From positions 82,491 through 146,490 of the forward strand of contig CAMBXO010000007.1 of NCBI GenBank assembly GCA_945871915.1: DNA of 64,000 bases. The letters are read 5' to 3'. Numbering within the stretch: the first letter of the stretch is position 1; the number at the start of each line of letters is the position of its first letter. Below the pieces are notes generated by a model. That model was not told where the DNA came from. It made no database searches and worked only from the letters and a program-made list of their open reading frames with translations. Of the stretch, positions 56,624 through 64,000 are shown in pieces. This DNA comes from Singulisphaera sp. GP187 (lineage in GTDB: Bacteria; Planctomycetota; Phycisphaerae; Phycisphaerales; SM1A02). The translations under genes were made by a program, and so were the position numbers.

Positions 56624-57713
56624 TCGTGAGCGTTGGTCGATGAGCTTTGCCTGCAATCGCCGCGATGGAAAGTTGTGACACCACCTGTTGGCACATGGCA
56701 TCCAAAGAAGTTGCCATGGACGGCACCTCCCAGTTTTTCAGAGGCGTGCCCTGATCACAATTGCGGCGAAGGTCCATGTGAATCGGAAGTGAAGAAAGAA
56801 AGGGAAGTCCCATGGTTTGCGCCATGATCTCGGCGCCGCCCTTGCCAAAGAGGTCGTATTCCTTTCCATCCGGTGCAGCAAAGAAACTCATGTTCTCCAC
56901 GACCCCAAGCACCTCGACACCTAGGTTTTGAAACATGCGAACGGCTCGGCGGGCGTCATCTTGCGCCACACGCTGCGGAGTGCACACCACCACCGCGCCC
57001 GCAACCGGAAGCAGCTGCGACATGGTGAGCGCCACGTCACCGGTTCCCGGCGGAAGATCAATGATCAAGTAATCCAGATCGCCCCATTCAGTCTGTGTTG
57101 CAAGTTGCTTGAAGGCACCGTGGGCCATGGGCCCTCGCCACACCAGTGCCTTGTCGGGGTCCACAAGTTTTCCGATCGTCATCGCCTTCAATCCATGCAC
57201 TTCAAATGGCATCAGCATGTTGCCCTTCGCCTTGGTGCCGACATGGTCCAATCCAAGCATGGTGGGGGCGCTGGGGCCATAAATGTCCGCATCAAGCAAC
57301 CCAACCTTGGCGCCCATGCGAGCAAGACCCACGGCAAGACACACCGCAACGGTGCTCTTACCAACGCCGCCCTTGCCTGCACCCACCGCAATGATCTGCT
57401 TCACATTGGGAAGTGGATTGCTTTGGTCGGCAGGCTTGGTGGGGGTCTCAACGATCGGCGAAGTGAATTCGATTTCAAGAACTTCAAGCGTCACGCCCTG
57501 TTTTGCCGCCATCGCATGCACCGCCGTTTCGACGTCACTTCGGATTTTCTCCTTCATCGGGCTCGCGGATGTTGTGAGTTCGATGACCAGACGGACCGCG
57601 TCACCCGCCACGGCAATGTGCTTGACCATGCCGAGCGTCATCAGGTCCTTATGAATGTCTGGGTCCTGGACGGTGCGAAGGGCCGATTCAATCATGGGGC
57701 GATCAAGAGTCAT
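56616..57713 (-). CDS. Mrp/NBP35-family ATP-binding protein (iron-sulfur carrier type)
   Basis: 365 residues: an N-terminal MIP18/DUF59 domain (about 1-85), then a P-loop ATPase with GKGGVGKST near residue 120, LLDADIYGPS and LIIDLPPGTGD. These proteins carry or assemble Fe-S clusters in the cytoplasm. The CxxC pair expected after the VVENMS stretch is not there (the segment reads FFAAPDGKEYDLFG), so cluster binding may differ or be absent. The C-terminal end is divergent. Confidence 0.92.
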   Translation of the reverse strand: MTLDRPMIESALRTVQDPDIHKDLMTLGMVKHIAVAGDAVRLVIELTTSASPMKEKIRSDVETAVHAMAAKQGVTLEVLEIEFTSPIVETPTKPADQSNPLPNVKQIIAVGAGKGGVGKSTVAVCLAVGLARMGAKVGLLDADIYGPSAPTMLGLDHVGTKAKGNMLMPFEVHGLKAMTIGKLVDPDKALVWRGPMAHGAFKQLATQTEWGDLDYLIIDLPPGTGDVALTMSQLLPVAGAVVVCTPQRVAQDDARRAVRMFQNLGVEVLGVVENMSFFAAPDGKEYDLFGKGGAEIMAQTMGLPFLSSLPIHMDLRRNCDQGTPLKNWEVPSMATSLDAMCQQVVSQLSIAAIAGKAHRPTLTIS

Positions 57714-57791
57714 AGAGCCGAATCCTAGAACCGTTTGCGGAGAAAGAGCAGGTCAAATTGACTTCAATTTAGAAGGAGCATCGCAATAGCG

Positions 57792-57849
57792 TCCCACAAG
57801 GCGGCGTTTGTGGGATAGTGCCGCCAACGAAGAGGTCAGAGGTCTGACC
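57792..57849. promoter_or_regulatory. Two inverted repeats in the divergent intergenic region
   Basis: TCCCACAA/TTGTGGGA (57792-57815) and GGTCAGA-GG-TCTGACC (57834-57849) lie between the divergent Mrp and CpxP/Spy-like genes. The second ends 26 bases before the CpxP/Spy-like start codon and is a perfect palindrome of operator size. Either could also be a leader hairpin. Confidence 0.4.
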
Positions 57850-57875
57850 CCGGCACACACTGAAAGGAAGGACCC

Positions 57876-58673
57876 ATGCGTCCAATACAGCTTCACGAAT
57901 TGTTTCGAAAGACTTGCTCCGCGGCGGCAATTGCTGGCATCGGAGTTGCGCTCTCGGCCGCTCCCAGCTTTGCACAGGATGGTGACAAGGCACCGCCTCC
58001 AGCAGGCGAGAAACCGACTGGTGGAGATGGAGTTGGCGGACCAACGGTTCCGCCGGATGCGAAAGAGGGTGATGGAGACTTTGGTGGTGCAGGCAAGCCC
58101 GGTCGACGGCCGGGTGGTCCAGGCGGCGAGCGAGGTATGGACGGTGCACAGGGTGGCGCTCGAGCGTGGATTCGCACCTTTGAAGAAATGAAGCCATCGC
58201 TTTCCGAAGAACAGCGGACCAAAGCGGAAGGCGTGCAAAAAGAATTTAAGGACAAGGCAGATGCATGGAAGGAGACCAACGGCGAACAAGTGAAACAACT
58301 CGCCGATCAAATGAGATCGACGGCGCAGTCAGGCGGCAAACCGGATAAGGCCTTGTTGGAGCAGATGCAGAAACTCAATTCCACTCGCCCCAAGATGGAA
58401 GCCATGCAGCCAATTCTCTTTGCCATGCTCACTCCAGAGCAACAGGGAGAATTCAAAACGCGATTTGAAGAAATGAAAAAGAAGATGGCCGAGCAAGGGG
58501 CCATGAGGCAGGGCGGCAAAGGTGGCGGGCCCGGAAGTCAGAAGCCTGGAAGCGAAGGTGGTCAGGGTGATCGCAAGCGTGGCAAGGGAGGCAAGGGTGG
58601 CGACGCACCATCACCGCCTCCACCACCGGCCGATGGTGATGGCAATGCACCGCCGCCACCAATGGATGAGTGA
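57876..58673 (+). CDS. Secreted CpxP/Spy-like protein with Gly/Pro-rich flanks
   Basis: 265 residues. Sec signal ending PSFAQD (residue 30), a Gly/Pro/Asp-rich linker, a helical core (about 90-205) containing LSEEQRTKAEGVQKEF and MLTPEQQGEFKTRFEEM, which resemble the LTxxQ repeats of CpxP and Spy, and a Gly/Lys then Pro-rich tail. Members act as periplasmic chaperones or metal and envelope-stress sensors; here that is inference. AAGGAAGG stands 5 bases before the ATG. Confidence 0.72.
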   Translation: MRPIQLHELFRKTCSAAAIAGIGVALSAAPSFAQDGDKAPPPAGEKPTGGDGVGGPTVPPDAKEGDGDFGGAGKPGRRPGGPGGERGMDGAQGGARAWIRTFEEMKPSLSEEQRTKAEGVQKEFKDKADAWKETNGEQVKQLADQMRSTAQSGGKPDKALLEQMQKLNSTRPKMEAMQPILFAMLTPEQQGEFKTRFEEMKKKMAEQGAMRQGGKGGGPGSQKPGSEGGQGDRKRGKGGKGGDAPSPPPPPADGDGNAPPPPMDE

Positions 58674-58717
58674 TCCAACATCATGAAGTTGTCCTGATGT
58701 TGTCGTGATCAACGACA

Positions 58718-58747
58718 CAGGCCGCCCGAGAAGTACCGGGCGGCCTG
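58718..58747. terminator. Bidirectional terminator hairpin
   Basis: CAGGCCGCCCG (58718-58728) pairs perfectly with CGGGCGGCCTG (58737-58747), followed by TTTC. It lies between the convergent CpxP/Spy-like and pseudopilin genes. Confidence 0.8.
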
Positions 58748-58796
58748 TTTCATGTGGTGGATTGAGACGATCGCTCAGCCGCTGCCGTCGCCGAAG

Positions 58797-59867
58797 TCAG
58801 CCGCCGCCGAAGACTCGCACATCGTTGTAGTTGTCCAAGATCGAGAGGCCGCCTATTTTTTGCAATGCCGTCTTATCGAGAAGCTCGTCAAAATCCACGG
58901 GCTTGCTCTTGGTGCCGGGGCCATCCTGCGTGCTGAAAAAGATTCCGTCCTTCCCGCTTGAGATAATCAAGTACTTGCCACGAGGTGAGCTCTGGAGTGG
59001 TTTGTCAGCATCGCCAAAGCCCGGATGTCGAATGAATTGCGCATAGATGCGAGCTCGTTTCGTTGCGTCGGTATTGGCATCCAGAACCGAATACGCACCA
59101 CCGGTTCCAGCCATGGCCTTGGTCTGTTGCGTAAAAAGAATCCCAAGACCAGGACTTGCTAAATATGGATTCAGCCCCGCAAAGTTGTTGCCTTGATCGT
59201 TCACCACAATGAACTGTGCTCGATCGCTGTTCTTGCCGGCAAGCGGTCCTGTTGTGCGGATGGCGCGCAAGTAGAGAATTGGATTTCCCCATGCATCCGT
59301 CAGACCGGGTAACGGATACAAAGGATCACTCTCCTTCATCGCTGTACCGGAGGCATCAACCTTTCCAATAATTGGTTGCAGGTCGCTGGCTTTGGGGGCA
59401 AAGAATGGTGCGTACTGCTTGCCATTGACGCGTGGTCCTTCTCCGACTTTGCCCGGGTTGACCAGAATTTTGTAATCGGTCGCAGCACCAGCTGGCGGGT
59501 TTCGTAATTTGAAACTGAGTTCCGTCCACCCCGTTGTTCCTTTGAGTGCCGTGTACGCGGCGGTATCCATATCCACTTCACGCACGCCGCCACCCATCAA
59601 TTCCAGAATTGCGTTTTCGGTGCTACTGAACTGGGGGTCGTTGGCAAGAATGTCCTCAGGCACAAGTCCCGGATAGCGCCCGAATTCCTGCTGGAAACTG
59701 TCGCACGCCTTGGCAAATTCCTGCATCAGTGCCATGGATTGCGTTGCCTTGGATCGCTCCTGCACCTTGCCAAGAGCGGGCAACAGAATGCCCACCAGCA
59801 ATGCAATGATTCCAATGGTGACAAGCAATTCGACAAGTGTGAATCCGCTGCGGGCTCGATTGGGCAT
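58797..59867 (-). CDS. Type II secretion pseudopilin-like protein (GspG type)
   Basis: 356 residues. MPNRARSGFTLVELLVTIG is a class-III prepilin signal with cleavage before Phe and Glu at +5, then the hydrophobic stretch IIALLVGILLPALGKVQERSKA. The C-terminal part is about twice the length of GspG and contains DAWGNPILYLRAI, a GspG-like block. Probably a pseudopilin or a pilin-anchored protein. A TTG five codons earlier is an alternative start. Confidence 0.83.
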   Translation of the reverse strand: MPNRARSGFTLVELLVTIGIIALLVGILLPALGKVQERSKATQSMALMQEFAKACDSFQQEFGRYPGLVPEDILANDPQFSSTENAILELMGGGVREVDMDTAAYTALKGTTGWTELSFKLRNPPAGAATDYKILVNPGKVGEGPRVNGKQYAPFFAPKASDLQPIIGKVDASGTAMKESDPLYPLPGLTDAWGNPILYLRAIRTTGPLAGKNSDRAQFIVVNDQGNNFAGLNPYLASPGLGILFTQQTKAMAGTGGAYSVLDANTDATKRARIYAQFIRHPGFGDADKPLQSSPRGKYLIISSGKDGIFFSTQDGPGTKSKPVDFDELLDKTALQKIGGLSILDNYNDVRVFGGG

Positions 59868-59918
59868 TGGCTGAAATCTCAAGGGGGTGGAGGTATAGAA
59901 CTTTCCGATACAACCATG

Positions 59919-60440
59919 CTACGGGTTCCCGACTTCTGGAAGCGAATCGACATGTTGGCCTACACAGAGTTGGCGAACTCCCTCGTAGACCCCAATGGCC
60001 ACGGCGGTTGCCAGATTCAGACTCCTGCAATCCGGGTGGTTTCGCATGGGAAGGTTCAGGCAATGGTCTGCACCGTTGCTGCGTGTGATCCATGCATGAA
60101 CTTCCGCGGGCGCACCGTGCGTTTCACTTCCAAAGAGAAGGTGATCGCCACGCTGAAAGTCCGCTTTCCAATGGGGCTGGGACGCTTGCGTGGTGTAAAG
60201 CCACGCACGAGGCGGTTGTTCGCTTTCAAGGTAGGCCTGCCAACTGGCGTGCTCGCGGCAGTCGACCAGATGCCAGTAGTCAAGGCCCGCTCGTCGCCTT
60301 GCTTTCTCACTCATATCAAAAGCAATTGGGTGAATCACATGTAAGCGACAACCCGTCACCGCCACCGTGCGGCCGACATTGCCAGTGTTGTTAGGAATCT
60401 GCGGGCAGAGCAGCACCACGTTGAAAAGTGGATCGGTCAT
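59919..60440 (-). CDS. trmL: tRNA (cytidine/uridine-2'-O-)-methyltransferase TrmL
   Basis: 173-residue SPOUT methyltransferase. LCPQIPNNTGNVGRT at the start, LLFGSETHGAP in the centre and RSLNLATAVAIGVYE at the end are the three TrmL motifs. Modifies the wobble base of tRNA-Leu species. The ATG overlaps the stop of the upstream gene by 4 bases. Confidence 0.94.
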   Translation of the reverse strand: MTDPLFNVVLLCPQIPNNTGNVGRTVAVTGCRLHVIHPIAFDMSEKARRRAGLDYWHLVDCREHASWQAYLESEQPPRAWLYTTQASQPHWKADFQRGDHLLFGSETHGAPAEVHAWITRSNGADHCLNLPMRNHPDCRSLNLATAVAIGVYEGVRQLCVGQHVDSLPEVGNP

Positions 60441-61834
60441 GGAGTTGGGATTTGTCCGGGCGGAGGAACTGAACTTGGGTTGGGTGGCGGAGGAAGGTGA
60501 ATTGGAACTTCCACACGATCCGCTAAGGCATTGCGCGAAGACGAGGCCATGATCATGGCGTACTCCGCATCGGGTTCAACCACAATCCATGCAGGCTTAG
60601 TGCGATCCAGCGCGGCTGGAATGGCGGAGGGTGTTAGAGCAATCGTCGGAACGAATTCATCAATCCAGATGCGGCCGACATCGAGCGAAAGTTCTCCCTG
60701 TACAAGTTTGACGCGCGAAGCAATCGCGACTTTGGCACGCATAAGCGGTCGAAGGTCGCCGGGTAACGAGACCGTGATTCGCTGCGTGGGCTCGTCAATG
60801 GTGCAAGTTGAAACGGCAAGCCACGACCGTGCCATTGCCGCGACCGCTGCATCGGTCTTGAATTGAATCTGGATCGACGACGGATCAAGTACTTGTAGAA
60901 CGAAGTCTTTTGTAGCGCCCTCCTGAAACAACCCAGGGTCACTTCCAGGTTGCTGGAGCGAGACGCTCATGACGCAGTCGATCGTTCCCGGTGTCGCCGG
61001 TGCGCGAAAAACCGTTCCATCAAACTCCCGGCTTGGCGGAGATTCATCAAACCCGCTGGGTACGCGCTCCAATGGAACAACCGAGCCATCGCTCAGCGTG
61101 GCCTTGACTGAAAGAATGGCGAGGCGGATTTCATGGTGTGTGATCCACGAGAGAACGGGCGTTGCTGGAAGCACGGCCGTTGCGACAAAAACACCCCCGG
61201 GTTTCACGGGTCGCGGTGAACCGGCGATCAATTGCACGCCGTGGAGACAACCGCTCAGCAGACGGGCGACCTGTTCCGAATCAAGCGTGTACGCCGTGCG
61301 AAGCGACGAGAGAATCTTTCCAGTTTCTCGAAGCGGCTGGCGTGGGTGCTGTCTGACATCGTTTGCAAGCATGTCGACCACATCGTCCAACATGGTTGTG
61401 GGCAATCGTTGTGCATCAATCCGCGCCTCGAGTGGTGCACCAGCAATTTGAGGCACCCATGGAAAGACAGCAACCAGTTGGCGATCCGGCAAGATGGAGC
61501 AGAAAGAACGGCCCGTTTGAAGAAGGCGCCCCGGTTGCCCAAGCCAAATCATTCCCAACCCAAGTGTGGCAACGACGATGGCCGAAATCCAATGCAACGG
61601 ATTCGATTGCCGCGTCGAAGGCAGGATGTCAGCCTTCGCTCCAAGATGTTGTCCACACTCCGGGCACACGCGGGTGGTTGGATTCAATCCACGCAATTCG
61701 AATCCGCAGTGGCGGCAACCAGTCGTCCATCCTGTGACGCGCCCCAATCGAGCTCGCAGAAAGAGTGCGCCAGCCACCAGGGTCAGCATCATGCCGGACA
61801 CAGAAAGAACGGAAGCAACCACGCTGGGGTTCAT
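60437..61834 (-). CDS. Zinc-ribbon membrane protein of unknown function
   Basis: About 465 residues. A first helix (residues 5-27), a zinc ribbon CRHCGFELRGL...CPECGQ (about 41-60), a second helix (about 82-102), then a long beta-rich region without recognised motifs. The ribbon-between-helices design is common in planctomycete membrane proteins of unknown role. The start could be 61834 or 61882. Coupled to trmL by a 4-base overlap. Confidence 0.7.
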   Translation of the reverse strand: MNPSVVASVLSVSGMMLTLVAGALFLRARLGRVTGWTTGCRHCGFELRGLNPTTRVCPECGQHLGAKADILPSTRQSNPLHWISAIVVATLGLGMIWLGQPGRLLQTGRSFCSILPDRQLVAVFPWVPQIAGAPLEARIDAQRLPTTMLDDVVDMLANDVRQHPRQPLRETGKILSSLRTAYTLDSEQVARLLSGCLHGVQLIAGSPRPVKPGGVFVATAVLPATPVLSWITHHEIRLAILSVKATLSDGSVVPLERVPSGFDESPPSREFDGTVFRAPATPGTIDCVMSVSLQQPGSDPGLFQEGATKDFVLQVLDPSSIQIQFKTDAAVAAMARSWLAVSTCTIDEPTQRITVSLPGDLRPLMRAKVAIASRVKLVQGELSLDVGRIWIDEFVPTIALTPSAIPAALDRTKPAWIVVEPDAEYAMIMASSSRNALADRVEVPIHLPPPPNPSSVPPPGQIPTP

Positions 61835-61880
61835 GGCCGCGGCATGGTATGCCGCCGCCGAGTGGGTTACACTTCGCTCC

Positions 61881-62021
61881 ATGCTTCAAGTTCTTCTTGT
61901 CAATCTTGCGTGGGTTCTGCTGCTGGCTTCGTGGTGCGTCGCCTATTTCATTCAGGAGAAATCCGATCGCGCCAAGGGTGGCCGATATGTGGCCAATCTT
62001 GAGCCAGAGCCGAAGGACTGA
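61881..62021 (+). CDS. Small single-helix membrane protein
   Basis: 46 residues: one hydrophobic helix (about 3-23) and a charged tail. It begins near the divergent start of the zinc-ribbon gene and ends 39 bases before the MscS start, on the same strand. Small size and lack of homology make it tentative. Confidence 0.45.
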   Translation: MLQVLLVNLAWVLLLASWCVAYFIQEKSDRAKGGRYVANLEPEPKD

Positions 62022-62060
62022 GTGGGCGTGCTTTTCGTTGGCCGCCAACGGCCGATCGCC

Positions 62061-63710
62061 ATGCCAAGACGAAAGAATTCAAGGGCCATGTGGCAGTGTG
62101 TGGCCGCGCTGATCGGATGCATGGCCTCCGTATCGATCGTTCAGGCAGCGGATTCAACTGAAGCGGAACCGGTTGCTGAAGTTCGGGGGTTTGCCTCGCC
62201 GAAATCGCTTCTGAATCACTTTATGAAATCGATGCATGAGGGGGACCTTGATGCGGCGATGACCTGCATGGATCTGGAAACCATTCCGCCCGGTGTTCGA
62301 TCGGAGATTGGTGAGCGATTTACGCTGGAATTAGCGCTGGTGCTTGAACGACTCCAATGTGCTGAGATGCCAGACGCAACGAAAGAGGACCTGTTTACCG
62401 TGGCTTCCACAGGTGCGGGGGAGATTGTTTTGCGATGCAGGACTGGTCGGGGCAATGAAAGGCTGTGGCAGTTCTCCAGCGAAACGATTGAATTGATGCC
62501 GCGCATCTTTCGAAGCGTGATGGTGCTTCCGCCGATGGCCGGCTCGCTCATGATGCAAGAAGGGGGACCGATTGTGAACGCGGTCCAGTGGAGAGCTCCA
62601 GAGATCGCAGTGTGGCTTGAGATGCCAATGTGGCTCAAGCACCATATTGGGGGCTTTGAGATGTACCAGTGGATTGGTCTGGCCATGATTGCGATGGTCA
62701 GTTGGGTGGTCTCTCAAATCGTTGGAATTCCGCTTAGAAAAATCCTTCATCGCATCGCCGGTCGAAGCGGAATGGGCAACGACAATTTGTGGCAGATGCC
62801 GATTCATAAGAGCGCAAGGGCGGCATCATGGATGGTGGCCCTCAAGGCAGCGGAGTGGATGGTCTTACTCTTGGCGCTTCCACTTGCCACACTGGACAAT
62901 GTTTTAGTGGGCATCAAGATCGTCAATCTGGTGCTGTTCACGATCTTGGGACTGACCCTCATCGATTTCGCTGGCACATGGATTCGGCAGGCGGACCGCG
63001 CAGCCGCGGGTCAGCGAGCGATGGACGACTTGTTGGTGGCGAGCGGTGTGCGCATCGCCAAGATCATTCTGGTGATCGTGGTGGTGATTTGGGTGGTCAG
63101 CATCTTGGGTGCGCAGAGTTCGGTCAATCGATTGCTGGCAGGGCTTGGCATTGGCGGCATTGCCTTTGCGTTGGCGTTGCAGGAGCCACTGAAAAATTTC
63201 TTCAGCTCGCTCGTGCTTGCGGCGGATCGCCCGTTTGGTGTCGGGGACACGCTTTCATTTGAAGGCGTCAAGGGCAAAGTTGAGCATGTTGGATTTCGAA
63301 CCACCATCCTTCGAACCAAATTGAATACGCGGTTAGTGGTTCCGAATACCACGCTGGTATCCACGAAGTTAGATACACATGGAGGCAACGCATTGAAAGA
63401 GTTCAATGTGGTGTTGCCGATTGCATTTCAGGCTGACGACTCGGCGCTTCAGACTCTCCGCGTGCGAGTGGTTGACCTGTTGAACAAGGAGCCCGGTGTT
63501 CAACAGGACAGTATTGAAGTTGGGATTGTCACATTGGGAGTGCACGGCATTGAATTTGGCGCAAAGGCCAGATTTGCCAAAGGCGCCAAGCCTTTATGGA
63601 GCGTTTTTGGAGAGTTGAACATGCAGGTGCTGGCCATTGCGAAACAACTTGGCCTTCCGCTGCAGACCTTCGCTTTGCGATCGGACGGCGTGGGCCACAC
63701 AGGTCCGTGA
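62061..63710 (+). CDS. MscS-family mechanosensitive ion channel
   Basis: 549 residues from the ATG at 62061 (frame open from 62022). A signal peptide ends near VQAAD, a soluble N-terminal domain of about 150 residues follows, then helices and the MscS pore and beta domain: LAGLGIGGIAFALALQEPLKNFFS, then DRPFGVGDTLSFEGVKGKVEHVGFRTTILRT. It should release solutes on osmotic downshock from the inner membrane. The extra N-terminal part is larger than in E. coli MscS. Confidence 0.9.
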   Translation: MPRRKNSRAMWQCVAALIGCMASVSIVQAADSTEAEPVAEVRGFASPKSLLNHFMKSMHEGDLDAAMTCMDLETIPPGVRSEIGERFTLELALVLERLQCAEMPDATKEDLFTVASTGAGEIVLRCRTGRGNERLWQFSSETIELMPRIFRSVMVLPPMAGSLMMQEGGPIVNAVQWRAPEIAVWLEMPMWLKHHIGGFEMYQWIGLAMIAMVSWVVSQIVGIPLRKILHRIAGRSGMGNDNLWQMPIHKSARAASWMVALKAAEWMVLLLALPLATLDNVLVGIKIVNLVLFTILGLTLIDFAGTWIRQADRAAAGQRAMDDLLVASGVRIAKIILVIVVVIWVVSILGAQSSVNRLLAGLGIGGIAFALALQEPLKNFFSSLVLAADRPFGVGDTLSFEGVKGKVEHVGFRTTILRTKLNTRLVVPNTTLVSTKLDTHGGNALKEFNVVLPIAFQADDSALQTLRVRVVDLLNKEPGVQQDSIEVGIVTLGVHGIEFGAKARFAKGAKPLWSVFGELNMQVLAIAKQLGLPLQTFALRSDGVGHTGP

Positions 63711-63718
63711 CTTCAAAC

Positions 63719-63791
63719 GCCCCGCGCGCGACTTGAACGCGCGACCTCCAGTTTAGGAAACCGGTGCTCTATCCATCTGAGCTAGCGGGGC
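63719..63791 (-). tRNA. tRNA-Arg (CCT)
   Basis: Minus-strand cloverleaf: acceptor GCCCCGC/GCGGGGC, D-stem GCTC/GAGC, anticodon stem CCGGT/ACTGG with loop TTCCTAA, T-arm GCGCG-TTCAAGT-CGCGC. Anticodon CCT reads AGG. CCA is not encoded. Confidence 0.95.
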
Positions 63792-63869
63792 CAACGAGAT
63801 GAGTTTAGCGGGGGAGCGACCCACGATCCCACATGGCTTGCGCCGGGTGCTGGATGTATAGTCCCGAAC

Positions 63870-64000
63870 ATCACTCGAATCACCGTCATCCTCTTGGCAT
63901 CCGCCCTCTTTGTTGGTTGTCGCTCGCGATCGGAATTATGGGAGAGCGAGTTGTCTGAGTTGGAGCAGAAGATCGACGATCAGGTTGCCAAGGGACCGGG
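63870..64000 (+). CDS. 5' end of a predicted lipoprotein gene, truncated by the window
   Basis: The frame reads ITRITVILLASALFVGC followed by a charged helical stretch (RSELWESELSELEQKI), a lipoprotein signal with FVGC lipobox, and stays open to the window end. No ATG, GTG or TTG lies in a suitable place; ATC at 63870 is where Met would be expected. Either an unusual start or a base error at that position. Function unknown. Confidence 0.45.
   Translation, partial: MTRITVILLASALFVGCRSRSELWESELSELEQKIDDQVAKGP

Noticed and set aside
56928..57728. 266-residue open frame antisense to the Mrp gene
   Set aside because: Shadow of a high-GC coding region; the Mrp frame on the other strand has clear family motifs.
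1..64000. CRISPR arrays, insertion sequences, integrases or attachment sites
   Set aside because: No regularly spaced direct repeats, transposase or integrase frames or terminal inverted repeats were seen.

Overview
The window looks like chromosomal DNA of a marine or freshwater planctomycete, most likely of the Phycisphaerae. The pointers are a secreted protein ending in two dockerin-like Ca-binding repeats, prepilin-type proteins with an H-X9-DG-like tail, many Sec, Tat and lipoprotein exported proteins of unknown function, and tRNA genes without an encoded CCA. No insertion sequence, integrase, prophage or CRISPR array was seen. The gene content reads as ordinary core and accessory genome with dense, often 4-nt overlapping operons.

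Layout. 1-4.0 kb: 3' part of nadE, a metallophosphoesterase and mutL. 4.0-6.1 kb: a minus-strand two-gene operon (dockerin-type secreted protein, then a prepilin-like protein) preceded by a cobalamin riboswitch and an RBS-masking hairpin. 6.2-12.3 kb: a secreted HEAT-repeat protein, tRNA-Thr, then a PLP enzyme, a small membrane protein, a Tat-exported protein and an SDR threonine dehydrogenase. 12.4-22.3 kb: recC-recB-recD followed by kbl, whose product performs the step after threonine dehydrogenase.

22.3-32.9 kb is a purine-degradation island: divergent uraH, then a 1581-residue four-part fusion (malate synthase, OHCU decarboxylase, serine beta-lactamase fold, allantoicase), a guanine deaminase, and xdhA, xdhB and xdhC. 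Together these cover guanine to xanthine to urate, and hydroxyisourate to allantoin to ureidoglycolate, with malate synthase ready to take up the final glyoxylate. No recognisable uricase, allantoinase or ureidoglycolate lyase is present. moaC, moaD and moaE at 40-41 kb supply the molybdenum cofactor that xanthine dehydrogenase needs.

32.9-39.7 kb: a minus-strand export operon (Cys-rich secreted protein, TolC-type protein, membrane-fusion protein, ABC ATPase, two FtsX-type permeases) followed by a Cys-containing lipoprotein. 41-45.7 kb: a TauE/SafE carrier, a FUSC-type exporter and a convergent YtcA/HlyD pair. 45.8-47.9 kb: two tandem paralogous secreted-protein genes, each behind the same promoter-like box pair and a covarying two-hairpin leader. 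47.9-57.7 kb: chemoreceptor, PqiA-like membrane protein, complete RND efflux operon and an Mrp-family ATPase. 57.9-64 kb: CpxP/Spy-like secreted protein, pseudopilin, trmL with a zinc-ribbon membrane protein, MscS channel, tRNA-Arg and the start of a lipoprotein gene.

The most unusual items are the four-domain purine-to-malate fusion protein, the cobalamin riboswitch in front of surface-protein genes instead of a B12 pathway gene, and the duplicated structured leader.
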